Source: Sclerodactyla briareus (lineage: Eukaryota; Echinodermata; Holothuroidea; Dendrochirotida; Sclerodactylidae). Taken from it: DNA of 64,000 nucleotides. A program made the translations under genes and the position numbers. The notes below the pieces were generated by a model, which was not told where the DNA came from, made no database searches, and saw only the letters and a list, made by a program, of their open reading frames with translations. The first letter of the stretch is position 1. Each line of letters starts with the position of its first letter. This document shows, in pieces, positions 35,364 to 47,800 of the stretch. The stretch lies in the NCBI GenBank assembly GCA_026419785.1, contig JAODTK010005569.1:62001-126000 (forward strand). Direction: 5' to 3'.

Positions 35364-36152
35364 AACAAAAACTGTGGGATCGGGTGAAGCGTGCGCCTAT
35401 GGATTCAGGCGACCCCCCCCCCCCACCCTTGCAACCAAAAAGCAGCGAAAAGCGGGTTTCTCAATGTTTTTTCTCATAAAATCCATATTCCCTCATACCA
35501 TAGCTGAAATTGTCAGATTGCTGCAGTGCGGACTATGCCCAGGTGCGGCAGTGGTGTTATTTCTGTTTTATTGGCAGCAGTAATAATTTGTGAAAATCGG
35601 ATCGTCACTGAACAGTGAATTCAAGGTCACGCCAATGGTCACTGACTTTCAGTCCTTCATGAGAATTTTGACAAAACATCGACCCCAGAACATGAATACC
35701 GTGGAAAGGGCTAATTTGACCTTTCAAAAAAGCCATTCTACAAACTCATGTGGGGTAGTTTGCGTGCGTAAACAGTAATTGTTTCTGTTTTTTTCGTGGG
35801 TTTTATTAAGAGCCGAGTGGTGTAGATATATTGCCAGCACAGACAGAAGAACCGATTGATGTAGTATTGGCCCAAATAGTCAACTAAGTGCATTTAAGTA
35901 CAAATTGATTCCTTGAACTAGAAATATGATCATTGATCAAGATTGACTTCTAATCTGGCTTAGGAAAGTCGTGATATGACATTTATAGGTTTTACAATAG
36001 ACGCCACTTGGAAATCCCAAGATGGTCGCATCGCCATCTGATGAAGTGGGCTCCTATCAGAAAAGTTAAAGCTATGGTAATGGAGAGCATGTGGAAAAAA
36101 AAAAATCAGTGCATTTATCCGGATGTCCCATCATCTTGGTAAGGACGCCTAA
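35364..36152 (+). repeat. Right terminal inverted repeat of the 5.7-kb element
   Basis: Inverse partner of 30433-31199. It starts directly after the Cys-rich end of the ORF and carries a 12-base C run at 35413-35424. The C/G run lies at the same place in both arms. Outer end near CCTAA at 36148-36152. Confidence 0.8.
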
Positions 36153-38340
36153 ATATAATTATCACCCCACACGCTAAGCGACGCAAGATTACCAAGTCAC
36201 TGCTTCCCCACAGATCACGCGTGCCTGGTTAGATATTGTAAACTTTTTATGACGAATGTCACCGCATGCATTGATGGAATGTGGTGGTCAGTGTTGTTAA
36301 ACGGTTGGTAGCCAGTGTAGTCATTGTGTTAGTTATGTAACTGGCCATCCATCCGCCATTCATACGCCATGTTTGTAATCTGTGCGACTGCATCAGTCAA
36401 CCAAGTCACATTTTTGTATGGCGTTCCTGAATTTTTACAACGCGAGCGGCAACTCTCAGATCCAGGTGACACTGACAAATTCGGATTACGGGCGACGGAT
36501 CTGATGATTGTACAATGGCGGAAGAATGTTTATGATTCAAAGTCACAGCCATGTGATATGTGCGGAAATTGCTAATGATTAATGATTTCCTTCTGCGTGG
36601 TTGTGTCGCATGAGAGAACGTGCCCGATAAGGTCGAGTGAAACCTTTTATATTCAATATAGTTTACATACACGTATAAGTTTCTCTTGATCGTAGCCTTT
36701 ATGGCGCTATGAGTTCAATATCAGTTTCTGGGGATGATTATTATTACATTTTTATATATATAGTAAAACGTGTAACGGGGTACGGAATTTCGTGACGACA
36801 GCAAACGATAACTGATGGGGAAAGGTCAGGATGTTAGTTGGTGCGCCATAGCATATGTAGATTGTTAGCCGAGTTGAAGAATTCATCAAGCGCATTGCTC
36901 TTCTAGTCCCATGTCATGAAAAGGCATCGACATATTTTGAAAAAATAAATAACAAGTGTTCAGTAATACTCAGGCAGTTCCGTTTAAATAAAATGTTTAA
37001 AAAAAAGTTTAAATAAATGTACATGAATATATATTATAGGCTTGTGCACTCTTGTGTAAAAAGTGTTGGCCGTTAAAAATGTGAAGCTGTAATGAGTACG
37101 AATCAAGTGCGTAAGACTCAGCTCGGACACTGTTCGTATAGTGGGGCAAGTGGTTTGTGGCCACAGCTAACCTACCCTCGCTGCTTAGGTATAAGATTGA
37201 TATTAATCGGTTAAAAGTTCATGGTCAGAAACTGGCGTTGCTGGTAAGGCGTGACACCATGGTGGGGAGGGGAGGTTGCAGAAATCATCAACAAAGGTTG
37301 ATAAATGCTCTGCCCTGTCCCGGAGACGATGAGTCTGCCTGGGCAGGTTATTTGCGCTCAACAACAATCCTATCGATGGCCTATCGTTTCGACGAAAACT
37401 TCGAAGCTCTGACTAAACATCGGAAACAGTTAAACATGTACACAATTTGTGCACGCAAAATGTGGATTGTCGGGGAAAACATTAGGCATGTACGTAGATT
37501 CAACCTAAATTATTATTAGAACCTTCGACGGTATGTGCGAAATTGGATCATTGTAGATTTGGTCGAACTTAGACGGCACAACAAAAACCAGGCCTGATCC
37601 GTCACGTTTTTTACACCCGGGAATTTCTAGCGAACGAAGCTTTGTCTAGAGAACGTTGTTTTCGGTCACATTAACACTATATATGTAATACCTAAAAGGA
37701 CTACGGCGATAAATACAAATACAGCCGGAGTAGGTAATGCTACGAGGCGGTTACTCAGATAGTCCAATGAATTTTTGGGGCATGACCTGGAGGTGGCGCG
37801 TATAGCCAATTTGATTTCCCTAGACGACAGTTCCAGAATCTGCGCAGTAAATGACGTGTGTACAGGACGAGTCGAGCTCACATTTTGTATGTTGGTTCTT
37901 ATGATTGGGGCCAGGTTGAAGGTCATATGAGGTCAGCAGAGGTCAACGTTGGCAATTGTGTCCAAGTCAAGATCTTGGTCCTATCGAGCTGGGAAAATGT
38001 GGTGTTCTAACCATGTTCTTGTAGTAGGTAATTAGGAATGAGTAGGAGTCCAGTAACCCACAAAGACTCCGGCATTTCAACATGATACCAGTGGTGCATT
38101 AGTAACCGTGGAATATCTTAGCTACAGCTGCGGGTAAGTCGCATGTGGAGAGGGGTGTGAGGAGGTATCAACAAGAAATGGATAGGACATGATTTAAGCC
38201 ATGTTCTACATTAACGGTTTGGTCTGCTCCCGGGGTGGATAATGCGGGTTATCCCGAAGAGTAGTGGAATCTTTCTTGAGGGAGGAGGTCAGTCGGGTAA
38301 ATAGAGGGGAACCAGCAGCTATATAATAACGGGAGAGGCA
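36153..38340. other. No gene recognised; AGGTCA triplet at 37920-37945
   Basis: AT-rich non-coding sequence. Three AGGTCA words at 37920, 37930 and 37940 are evenly spaced by four bases. A 120-residue frame at 37157-37519 shows no motif and is probably chance. Confidence 0.4.
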
Positions 38341-38359
38341 ATAGGGCCCTAATGGATGT

Positions 38360-38600
38360 AAATATTTGAAGAGAAATGGTCCCAGTGCGAGTTACACTGA
38401 GAAACAAAGCAATTCTTTGTAGTGAGTAACATTACAACGTAGAGAGTTTGTGTTAATCTAACTTTTGATTGCAGAAAAGCTGCGGGTGAAACAAATCCTA
38501 GTAGAGCCCAATCAGTTAGAATGCAGTATAGATGCATGTGGTATGAGGCAATTTATGCGATCGCCTTCCCAACGAGGGTAAGAGGGACATTTTGGGTTGG
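38360..38600 (+). repeat. Dispersed repeat D, copy 1
   Basis: GAGTTACACTGA, then CAAAGCAAT, GTAACATT and a CTAACTTT word, occur in the same order as at 39970-40170. Both copies run on to a GCGAT.CGCCTT word. Non-coding. Confidence 0.5.
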
Positions 38601-39959
38601 GTAGGGCGACTGATGCAGACAGCGGATGTTAATGCGTCGACGTAGACATAGCAAAGTTTCAGAAAAAGACGTGTTGCATAGTATTTGTCTCGATTTCTGC
38701 ATATAACAGCGTTCAATCAGTATAGGCGCGATGATTGTTGGATTGCGGGGGCCAGGGGTGAACTAGTGAAAACAAGTGACTCGAAAATTTCCATGCCAAT
38801 GACTATTACAGTTCATAACAGGGAACAATAAAAGCGCTCGGTATGCGCAAATTTTGAGACTTTGACAATGAACAAAAAAAATCATGATATCAGTGAAAAA
38901 ATTTTCTGCAGGTGGTTGCGCAATGTTTCATTTCATAGGTCACCAGAGCGGTGGTTAATTTTGCTGGCCCTCTCAAAACACCTTTGTAGAATAATCAAAC
39001 GGGATATCGTCAGCAGCCCTCCTTAGTTTGGTAATCACAAGGATGCTCGCGTAGCCCTAGGAGGACCTGCTGTTGGTGATAAAACCCCTGGTATAGACCC
39101 AAATCAATACGATCACCGTCAATACAGTAGTTATCTATCCACTGAAATTTTTCATTTAGATCATCCGTGATTGTTAGAATGATGCACGTACCAGTAGCGA
39201 TGCAGTGGTATGTGCATGAGCACAGTGAGAGCAGAGCATATCATTCACGCAACAATAACAATCAATCGAGTCTAAGTCACTCTCATTATTCAGACGAAAA
39301 AAAAACATACACTTGTCGTGTTTTGTTTCATGAGTGTCCTTATATATTATGTATAGACTATGGAAATTGTTCATTAGAATTCGTTTTCCGTGACACATGT
39401 GTGTATATAATGTGTGGTGCGTTGTGTTTATTGCCATAAGAGCTTAGTACGATAATCAATTTGTTTTTGTGTCCCGCGTTAGGCTATCAGGTGCAACGGA
39501 TATTAACTAAACCGTTGCGACGTTCTCGTTAAACAGGAAAAACAAGATGGTGAAGATTCAAGGTTATATATGGGGTCATCATGGCGCCCGTTTTTGCTGT
39601 TGGTGTAATGCGGGGTAATGGCATTCTGGTGTTGCCAAATGCGTAGCTAAAATGGTGTAAGTCACGCTCTCAAAGATTATCTTGTGGTCTGGACGCTGCA
39701 TCTATAGGAATATTCAGAACCGTTAAATTAAACAGTCAAAAACCATGACAGTCTACTGACAAAAAAAAAATATTATTAGTGCGAAACATTGTTTCAGGGA
39801 CCAGTCAACCATTCTAACAGATCTGTATAATTACCAAGATTTGTGTCTGATATGCATCTAATTGGCAATACGGGGGAGACGGAGGGGACTCGGTGTCAGC
39901 ATGGAAGCTATTATAATGACAGGACTGAGACAATAGCAGGCAAATGCATGTAATGATTT

Positions 39960-40180
39960 GATGGAAAAAAATGTACTGCGCGAGAGTTACACTGAAGGGC
40001 AAAGCAATACATTAGTATGTGTAACATTGCTTCATGAATAACGCACAGTATGTCACTCTAACTTTAAAATTGATCTGGATAGAGCAAATGGATATGATAG
40101 TAAATGCTAAGATATGCGTGTGATGACATCAACGCAAGAAGGCGATTCGCCTTTCTCATGGGTGTGGGGGTTGTGTTCTT
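39960..40180 (+). repeat. Dispersed repeat D, copy 2
   Basis: Partner of 38360-38600, including GAGTTACACTGA near 39981 and GGCGATTCGCCTTTC near 40140. The latter is itself a short palindrome. Confidence 0.5.
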
Positions 40181-40429
40181 GTCTCCTCCTGAATTAAATT
40201 CAGGGGGAGAAGACTTCTGGTTCACTATGGCGGTGGGTGTGTGTGGTGTGAGGTCCCTTGTGTGTGTTTGTGGTGTGTGCCACACTTTCTCGTTAGCCTA
40301 TTTCATGTAATTATTGTGTAAGCTTTCTTTAGCAAGATTACGGATGAACCGAGTGATATGGTGACATTGGTTTGCACATAGATGCGGATATAAGGTAGAT
40401 GAAAAACTGATTAGATTTTCAGCCGAAAG

Positions 40430-40810
40430 TATGGTAATGAAGTCGTCTAATTTGCATAAATTTGCCAAATTAAAAAGTTTGTTCGGATTTTCACGAATTT
40501 TCAGGAATATGGTCTACCTTTTTTAAACAAAGATTCACGGTCAATGGAGGTCATTCAAACGTACCTAATTTGCATAATTTATGAGAAATGTCAACTGGCT
40601 GGGATTTTCATGAAAAACTGGGGGGTATGGTTACCGTGCGTTCCAAATTTTTTTACATGGATTCAGGGGTCACTGGAGAGTCAGTCACGGTCTAATTGTG
40701 CATAATTATGGCGTATTGGAAGTTGCCGGATTTTCGTGAAACTTAATAAATTGCCCAAATTTGCAAAATTTAGGCATTTTAGAAATCTCAACAAAACTTT
40801 ACTCCTCAGT
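40430..40810 (+). repeat. Repeat family C, AT-rich units of about 150 bp
   Basis: Repeated words: TAATTTGCATAA, GATTTTCATGAAA/GATTTTCACGAA, CACGGTCAATGGAGGTCA and CAGGGGTCACTGGAG. At least two diverged units. Similar words at 54480-54600 and 61250-61480 suggest further copies. Confidence 0.5.
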
Positions 40811-40829
40811 AGGACATTGTCCATTAATC

Positions 40830-42230
40830 AATCCTTCCATTTGAAATTGGTGTCAATGATTAAGTAGGCTGTGTCTGTTTAAATGCTAATCCGGAAATCT
40901 TGAAGGGACACATGGAATGGTCTTTGTAATTGTTTGCATAGGATAATGGAAAAACTGATAGCGAACCAGACGAGACCTGGGGCGATCGCCACTTGTTTTC
41001 TTTCCTCTAAGGCCAGGTAAGGCGACTGATTCCATACGTTCGGTTGTACATGCCTCACCGTCGGAATTAACAATATACAAAATCTGGAATTGCGTGTATC
41101 CCCATATCCTACATAGCAGCCTCGATCCACTATAGGAACTAATCGTTGGGTCTGCCGCGGATGAGAATGTCTCGAGTGGGACAAACACCAAGCAGTTATC
41201 AATTTCTTAGGAAATTTGGAGCAGCCCCTACCCCCCGCATCAATGGATTCGTCATGAGGAGCCCAGAAGCAAACCCTTTTTTGCAGTGTTTAAAGTATGC
41301 CTTGTTAATGAATTTATACAAATTAATAGTGGGTGGGATGGTGTGGTGGTGGAAGTGCAAAAAACTTCGTTTGAGGTGAAAACTAAATCCTTGTTTTCAG
41401 GAGTTAAGTAGATAATGAAGAAAGTGACCACTGTGCCCCCAACCATGAAGAGCATTGCTTCCCCACCTATGACATCGAGTAGTTTCAAGAATCGAGAGTT
41501 GAAAGATACAGGAATACTAACATTACAGCGACACCCAAGTTTTAAATTTCGTGTTCACTTCGTAGTACACGTAGGGGGGTCATCGTGTCATCTACATATG
41601 CTCTTCGAAACGAAGCAGGTGATGGGAAACATGTTGTGTACTGTGGAGAATTAATATGTATGGAGGCCTTCCAAAAAGTTGGAGGGGGGTCATGACCCCC
41701 GGAACCCCCTTAGTGGCTGCGACCCTTGCTTCGACGAAACAGTTAATAACACAACGGGAATAACCATGAAGTGATTGATAGTTGTCTCACTTTCCAGAGA
41801 AAACAGCGAACATTTTTCAACACTGCATTTATCCACTGTCCCCCCCGCTGTGGTGTTCTGCAACAGTGATTGCGGAATGAAGCTAAGTGTGTGATAAAGA
41901 CGACAGGATCGGGTTGCCTGAACAACAGTGACTGCTACCTAACTATAAAACTAGGCTCAAAATGACACATGACCTCCATCTGTTGCTAAATACTGCGAAT
42001 ATAGTAAATGGTACATGCGTTATCCGAGTTTTAGGAGACTTCTTTGATTATGGACATTCAAAAAACTTTGAGATTTGGGACGAAACTCAATAATACACTG
42101 TGCCGCAGCTTCCATCATAGGAAGCAATTTACCGATATACCGAAAACGAATTGTTTCTTTTACTGATCGTTAGGTTGGTGAAGGACGCTTGTCCCTACTT
42201 TCCTTTGTCTGTAGGTCAGAGGCATCTATT
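40830..42230. other. No gene recognised
   Basis: Non-coding. Frames such as 41415-41654 have no recognisable domain. Confidence 0.4.
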
Positions 42231-42235
42231 GTGTC

Positions 42236-42385
42236 AGACAGTGTGTGTGTGTTGTGTGTGTGCGGCGTGTTTGTGTTGTAAGTGTTGCGTGCGTGTGTCT
42301 GTTGTTGTGTTGTAGTGTAGGTGCGGACGCAAGCCTCGTTAACACGATAAAATCGACCCCATATGAATGGATGAGCCTGGTTCTT
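42236..42385 (+). repeat. GT microsatellite with truncated satellite family A unit
   Basis: A GT-rich run at 42239-42320, followed by TTAACACGATAAAATCGACCCC and GAATGGATGAGCCTGG, the left part of a family A unit. The rest of the unit is absent. Confidence 0.6.
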
Positions 42386-42535
42386 GACAGGACTTGGCTT
42401 CCATCTTGAACGTTTCCGACGTGAATAGTTTCATCATGATGATATCTTTTAACCCAATATGACGTGACCTCAATTTCGAGAGGACCTGACATTGTTTAAG
42501 ACAAAACAAAATCAGGATTTTCCAGCAATGCATTA

Positions 42536-42841
42536 TTGTCTCTCGTGGATATGAGTACCAACCTGCTACACTGGTTGTTTATTTTCTCACTTTTGATCTT
42601 GATGCGAACCGGTGAGTTCCGCCCGAACCCACGGCCCTACGAATTCTTCATTTTGGGTAAGCCAAATGGACCCGAAGCAGTGCAGTTATTGCGACAGGTG
42701 TGCATGACGGTTAGCGTTGCGTCTCACTTGCGGAATAGAACAAACTTTTTTCCCGCCTTTCTGCCATCAGTTCTGCTGATTGAAGCGGTGAAGCCACTGA
42801 GTCCGCGCTGGCCAGCCATCTCTATATTGACCCCCGCATGA
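42536..42841 (+). CDS. Hypothetical 101-residue frame, hydrophobic N-terminus
   Basis: It opens with a hydrophobic stretch (LLHWLFIFSLLILM) that could look like a signal peptide or membrane segment; the rest has no known motif. It has no neighbouring gene and no conserved context. Most likely a chance frame. Confidence 0.12.
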   Translation: MSLVDMSTNLLHWLFIFSLLILMRTGEFRPNPRPYEFFILGKPNGPEAVQLLRQVCMTVSVASHLRNRTNFFPAFLPSVLLIEAVKPLSPRWPAISILTPA

Positions 42842-43199
42842 GACATGAGACTAAACCTCCAGACAACCTGCAATACTACAGCGTAATTACACCACTACGC
42901 TATCCATTGAGGATTGCCGACTGGCGTGTTGTATTGATGCTGTGTACTTGTACAACCCCCACATTATGTCCTCATTGGTACTGAGACTATCAATTATTGA
43001 GCTTGTTCCTCCACGGTATCAAGTTTTTTGTTGTTTTTTAGGATGGAGTGTTATTCGGTATTGTTTATAGCTTCCTGTCCCTGGGTCCCTTACAAGTCAG
43101 ACGCCCGGGCCACACTCTCGGGATTAATAATATCTGAGAAAGGTTAGTAGTGTTGATCCTATTGACAGATTTGGGTTGGGTTTTCCTGAAAGACATAAT

Positions 43200-43540
43200 T
43201 ATTCTCGTTTTTCAAAAAACGAGGGTACCCACCGGATAGGGCTTTCTCACTGGGAATTACAAGAACTCTGGTTCGTCTTATGTCACCCCGAAGATCATTT
43301 TCATTCTATAAATTGATAATTTGTGAGAACGTTATTTTGGAGAAAAAAAAATGGCCTGTTAACGATCCCACTGGTATGACTAAGCTCATACATACGTTGG
43401 TTCATTATATTGACTATGTCCCTTAGGTCGCGTCAAAGTCATTCTAGGTCGACACAGGTCGAAGTCTGTTTACCAAGTTACCCTCGTTAATCTCGAATGC
43501 TGTCACAAAGATAAGCCTATGACTTTCCTATGAAAAGTAC
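43200..43540 (+). repeat. Satellite family A, diverged fragment
   Basis: Contains TAAGCTCATACATACGTTGG and an AGGTCG/GTCGAAGTCTG segment in family A order. A 20-base palindrome, CTCGTTTTTC/AAAAAACGAG, lies at 43204-43223. Confidence 0.5.
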
Positions 43541-43544
43541 AAGA

Positions 43545-43905
43545 CCCATTGTTTTTTCTTTGTCATAGGTTGGTCAGGGCTGCTCGTCCTATTGTTATTT
43601 TTCTTTTTCATAGGTTGATTCATGCCGCTCATCCTATTTTTCTCTCTGTTCGTATTCAGTCAGCAGGCCTTGTCCTATTGTCCTTTTCTTTTTTTGTAAA
43701 TCTGTTCGTAGGTCAGTCAGGGCTGCTGGTCCCATTGAACTGTCTTTGTACGTAATTGGTCGGGGCTGGCACAATCTTATTGTCTCTTGTCTCTTTGTTC
43801 AGGCTGTCAGTCCTATTGTTTTTCTTGTTCGTAGGTTGGTCCGCCTGCTCGTCCATTTGTCGTGTTTTTCTTTATCCAAGGTTGGTCGGGCCTGGTCGTC
43901 TTTTG
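43545..43905 (+). repeat. Minisatellite, about eight units of 40-58 bp
   Basis: The pattern TCCTATTGTTTTTCTTGTTCRTAGGTTGGTCRGGSCTGCTCG recurs about eight times with length variation. T-rich, non-coding. Frames in this interval are repeat artefacts. Confidence 0.8.
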
Positions 43906-44285
43906 CTTCTATCCGTCATTCAGACGTACACGGGTCTTCTCCTAGGGCGATGCTGGACCATACTGCAAGAACGCTTCCCAATCTATAATCGACAGACCAG
44001 ATATCCGTACGCAGCAATCGCTATGAGTCGTTGGGACTATTGGGAGGTAGGTGTGCGTTTGTGTGTGGTAAGTAGTCGAGTGTTTATAGATCATGTGGAG
44101 TAAGTGAATTTCTGTTTGAGTTAGTGCGTACTTACTGGTGGAGTAAAAATGAAATTGCTTAATATTGTGTGAGCGGGTGAAATATTGATTAATTAGGTGA
44201 GGACTAAAGATGAATAGAGAATTCATATCATGAGTTCGTTTTTTTTGATTCCGTGACGAAGTCAGAAGAATCTAGGGCCGTCACG

Positions 44286-45612
44286 TGGTGTGTGTGGTGT
44301 GTGTGTTTTGCGTGTGGTGCGTGTGTGTGTGTGGTGTGTGTGTGTGTGACCCCCAGCTTGTAAACACGATAACTTGATCATGTCCGGGTAGGTCAGGCTC
44401 ATGCTTGGTATGTGTGTTCCCCATGAGAGTACATGAACTCTCATGGTTTTTTGGTGTCAGGTCAAGTCCTCTGAGGTCACCGAGGCAAATTCTGAAAACC
44501 TTGTAACACATAAGCCATAATGGGTTGCTACTCCTGACGAGTTGAATTTCGGTGTACAGCTTTCTTATGGAGATTACAGGAACCCTATTGTTTTTGGTTC
44601 AGGTCAGGAATGTGAATTTGGTCTGAAATAGGGAAATTGGGAACATTCAATATTTTAGCCAATTTGGCTTGTAAACACGATAACAACTCAACCCCACATG
44701 AATGAATGAAGCTCACCCCCTTACTTGGAATGCTGCGTCCCCTGATGAGTAAATGAACCCTATTGTTTGGGGTCAGTCACGGTCAATCTGAGGTCAACAG
44801 AGGTCAAAGTCTGAAAAAATTGTGAACACGCTAAGTCCAGAATGGTTGGTTGTTTGATCAAGTTGAAATTTGGGCATAGCTTTCTTATGGGAGTACAGGA
44901 ACCCTGTTGTGTTTGGTCGGTCGGGGTTCAATTTGGTCAAAAATGGAAAAAAGTCGGAACGTCAACATTTGGGCCCAATTTTTGCTTGAAACACGAATAC
45001 TAAACCCCACATGATGGATGAAGCTTATTCTTGGTATGTGTGTGCCCATGATGAGTACATGGAACCATACTCTTTTGGGGGCAGTTCCGCGGTCATTGAA
45101 GGTCAACAGAGGGCAAAGTCGGAAAAACCTCGGTAACACGATACGACAAGAATGTTGGGTCTGATCAGTTGAGATTTCGTGTGTAGCTGAACAATTATTG
45201 GGGAGTACAGGAACCCATTTTTTATCCAGGGTCGCGAGGTGATTTTTGGTCCAAAATAAGAAATTGTGAAACAGTCAATATTGGCCAATTTGACTTGTAA
45301 ACAAGTAACTTGAACCCACCTGGATGGATGAAGGTCATGGTTGGTATGTGGGTCCCCTGCTGGTACATAAACCCTATTGTTTTTGGGGCCAGGGGACAGA
45401 AGTTCATTGAGGTCACCAGAGGTCAAATTAGTGTGAGCTTCCCTTATCAAGGAGCTATAGGAGCCCCTATTAGTTGGTTGGGGAAAATGGGAACATTTGT
45501 CAGACGTTTATGGTGCCTAATGAGCTGGTGCAATCTCCACTTGTCCTTGTGGGCATAGTTGTCAGGAAGGAGTCAAGGAATCCACTAAGCCTTTTGGCTC
45601 TCGGTTTTAGCA
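44286..45612 (+). repeat. Satellite family A, best array: GT run, four ~312-bp units, shared right end
   Basis: A GT-rich run (44286-44348) leads into CTTGTAAACACGATAACT. The GGATGAAGCTCA...CTTGG landmark recurs near 44385, 44697, 45010 and 45319, giving spacings of about 312, 313 and 309 bases. Each unit carries AACCCTATTGTTTTTGG, AGGTCA-rich sequence and a TTGAAATTTGG/TAGCTTTCTTATGG segment. The array ends with AGTCAAGGAATCCACTAAGCC and TTTTGGCT near 45575-45600. The short AGCC/GGCT inverted pair could form a hairpin. Non-coding. Confidence 0.85.
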
Positions 45613-45619
45613 CTGAGGG

Positions 45620-46740
45620 CGGTTAAGTATGCCGTGCTATCGTGGTGAGCGTTTCTGGTCGCATGGCTGCTTGCTTTTGCTGCGACGGATTTTTTTCATT
45701 TTATCCAACTACTATAAAAAACTATTACACACATAGAGAAGTAGTGAAGGATAGAGCCACCCCAGCCCCATCCCTATAACATACATTATGAATGCATGAC
45801 GATGTTTAGTGCTTTTACAAGCTCACTCATATAAATAGTGTGGAACAAGGGATCTTTACAAATATTCCCTCCTCCATATATTATAGATATATATATATAT
45901 AATATATTATATAACTACCAAACGGAATAGTAATTGAACGGCTATCGTACGTGGCACGCTAATTGAACTTTGAAACGTCCTGTGCGAGTCAATCCTGGGG
46001 TTATAATCTCGGATTGACTCACGGACGTCAAGGTGGGGCCAATATTACTAGTACTGGTCGTCAACCAAGTACCTCCTTCGTTCTCTATGATCCTATTCAC
46101 CCTCTGACTGACGTCCTCACACCCAACACCAGGTAATCAGACACGCATTCACTTCCGACATATCCCCCTTGGTAAATTCATGATACCTGCCAATAGATTC
46201 CTCTACTGTCCCCCCCCCCTCCCCCTCCGGCGGCGGCACCCGCAATAGCCGCCCAGGCCTTGGCCCTCCCTGCGACCGCCACCCCTTAATGACCCCATCC
46301 TGCTAGCGCTACCACCCGGCTGTCCCTTCCCCCACCTGTTGTAGTTACCGCTCGGATGAATAATATTCATTGTTTGGTTTTCCTTTGTGTCAGAATTTAA
46401 GTAAATCCAGACAGACTATCGAATGAATTGCCGTTTCTAATATAACAAGTGACCGAGTCTGAGTATGGTGTTTCTAATGCGGTATATGATAACGTGGTTA
46501 ATCGTCGTTCGATATTAGATGTGTGCATGTACATGTCTTGCGTCATTCGGCGTAGGCAGTGCGACGCTGTGTATTAACTGTTTTAACATGTTGCGGCCTA
46601 CCAGTCAAAATAGTAGTATACATTCTTGGAGTACCGGTACTGTTCTTTAGTGGCGCCGACACTTGCGTGTTCTCCGAGGTAACTACTGTCTCTGTGACAC
46701 CATTTGCTCTCATGACGACTACAAAATGTTCTTGAAGCGT
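45620..46740. other. No gene; AT run and a strong hairpin
   Basis: An AT dinucleotide run lies at about 45885-45912. An inverted repeat at 45975-46028 pairs GAGTCAATCC with GGATTGACTC, plus ACGTCC with GGACGT, around a 15-base loop. A C run is at 46210-46219. Confidence 0.5.
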
Positions 46741-46900
46741 TGAATATGTGTGTTGCGTTTGTTGTATGTGTGGTGTTTGATGTGTTCGTGCGTGTGTGCG
46801 CGTGTTGTGTGTGCGTGTGGGTGGTGTGTGTGTACTTGTTCACACGCACGCTGAGGGTTGAAACTCATAATTGGTATGGTGTGTTTAGTTAGTGAAAAAA
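46740..46900 (+). repeat. GT-rich microsatellite with short family A remnant
   Basis: GTGTGC/GTGTTG run (46744-46836), followed by GAAACTCATAATTGGTATGGTG, which resembles part of a family A unit. Confidence 0.5.
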
Positions 46901-47379
46901 GTCCGGGAAGAACAAAATCCTCATAGCCACCGATTCTTGATAAATAGAATCAAGACTGTTCTTGAACGCAATTCAAACGCCTAGACATGCGAAAAATATC
47001 TCCGGGAAGGCTATTCACTCCATTGATCACTCTCCTGCGATAAGAAATATTTTACGAATGTCCAAACTACAGCGTTTGCCACGAAATTTGCGTAATGACC
47101 CAGTGGTTGTACCTAGAAAACTCAAATGGATAGTGAAACGGAAGGCCCTCTAATCTCAATTTTTGAAGAGGAAATATCAGACGTTCATCTATATTGACTA
47201 AAGTTCACAGTTTGAAACTGTGATATGTTTTCCAAGTATTAGGTCCTATAAAGGCGAAATTTGTAACAACTTTCACGAGGAAAATACAGTAACACTATTG
47301 TTCTTTCGGTACAGCGAATCATGTTTTTTATTGTTTTTTTAGTTTTTTGTTTTTTAATCGTGAAAACTTGATTTCTAGC

Positions 47380-47800
47380 AATATTAGCACGCAAACGCCA
47401 TGAGTACATCGATTACCCATGAATAGTACAGAATCGCCAATGGTTTGTTCAGGTTAGAGGTCATAACGTGGGGTCCGAGGGTCCAACCCTTGATGAAAAG
47501 CTAACTCAACTTGAAGAATGTTTCGTCAAAATAGGTTGAGATTTGGTTCGTGTGTAGTTGTGAGATTCGTGTTTCCGTGCTTTCCTTGTAGGTGATCAAG
47601 CCCAACATGTTCGCTTTCTTGAAAAAATTCGCAATTTCCTATTTGTATTCATGCTCTCCCTGTAATATATATATTTATGACCCGTAAAAGTTGGTACATT
47701 TGTCCATTTGTTCCGTCCAGTAACAGGTTCAGAACTGAGTCAAGGAAATCATTACACCCGTTGTTTCTCTCTGGTTAGCCAATATATCGCTGCATTTTCC
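47380..47800 (+). repeat. Satellite family A, diverged unit with right end
   Basis: Words in order: CATGAGTACATCG, CAGGTTAGAGGTCA, GTTGAGATTTGGTTCGTGTG, then AGTCAAGGAAATCATTA near 47741, the shared right-end motif. Confidence 0.5.

Larger units (their letters stand above)
30433..36152. mobile_element. Candidate DNA transposon with ~0.77-kb terminal inverted repeats and one long ORF
   Basis: Seen: 30433-31199 is the reverse complement, with divergence, of 35364-36152, so the outer and inner ends pair correctly. The outer ends read TTAGG and CCTAA. The ~4.1 kb between the arms is filled by a decayed ORF of one protein family, listed separately. This is terminal-inverted-repeat geometry, not two unrelated repeat copies. 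Inference: a large DNA transposon of about 5.7 kb. The nuclease-like and Cys-rich parts of the ORF suggest Academ, whose transposase carries an XPG-type nuclease, but I cannot confirm this. No convincing target-site duplication was found. Confidence 0.7.

Noticed and set aside
37157-37519. 120-residue plus-strand frame
   Set aside because: No motif or conserved context; kept out of the gene list.
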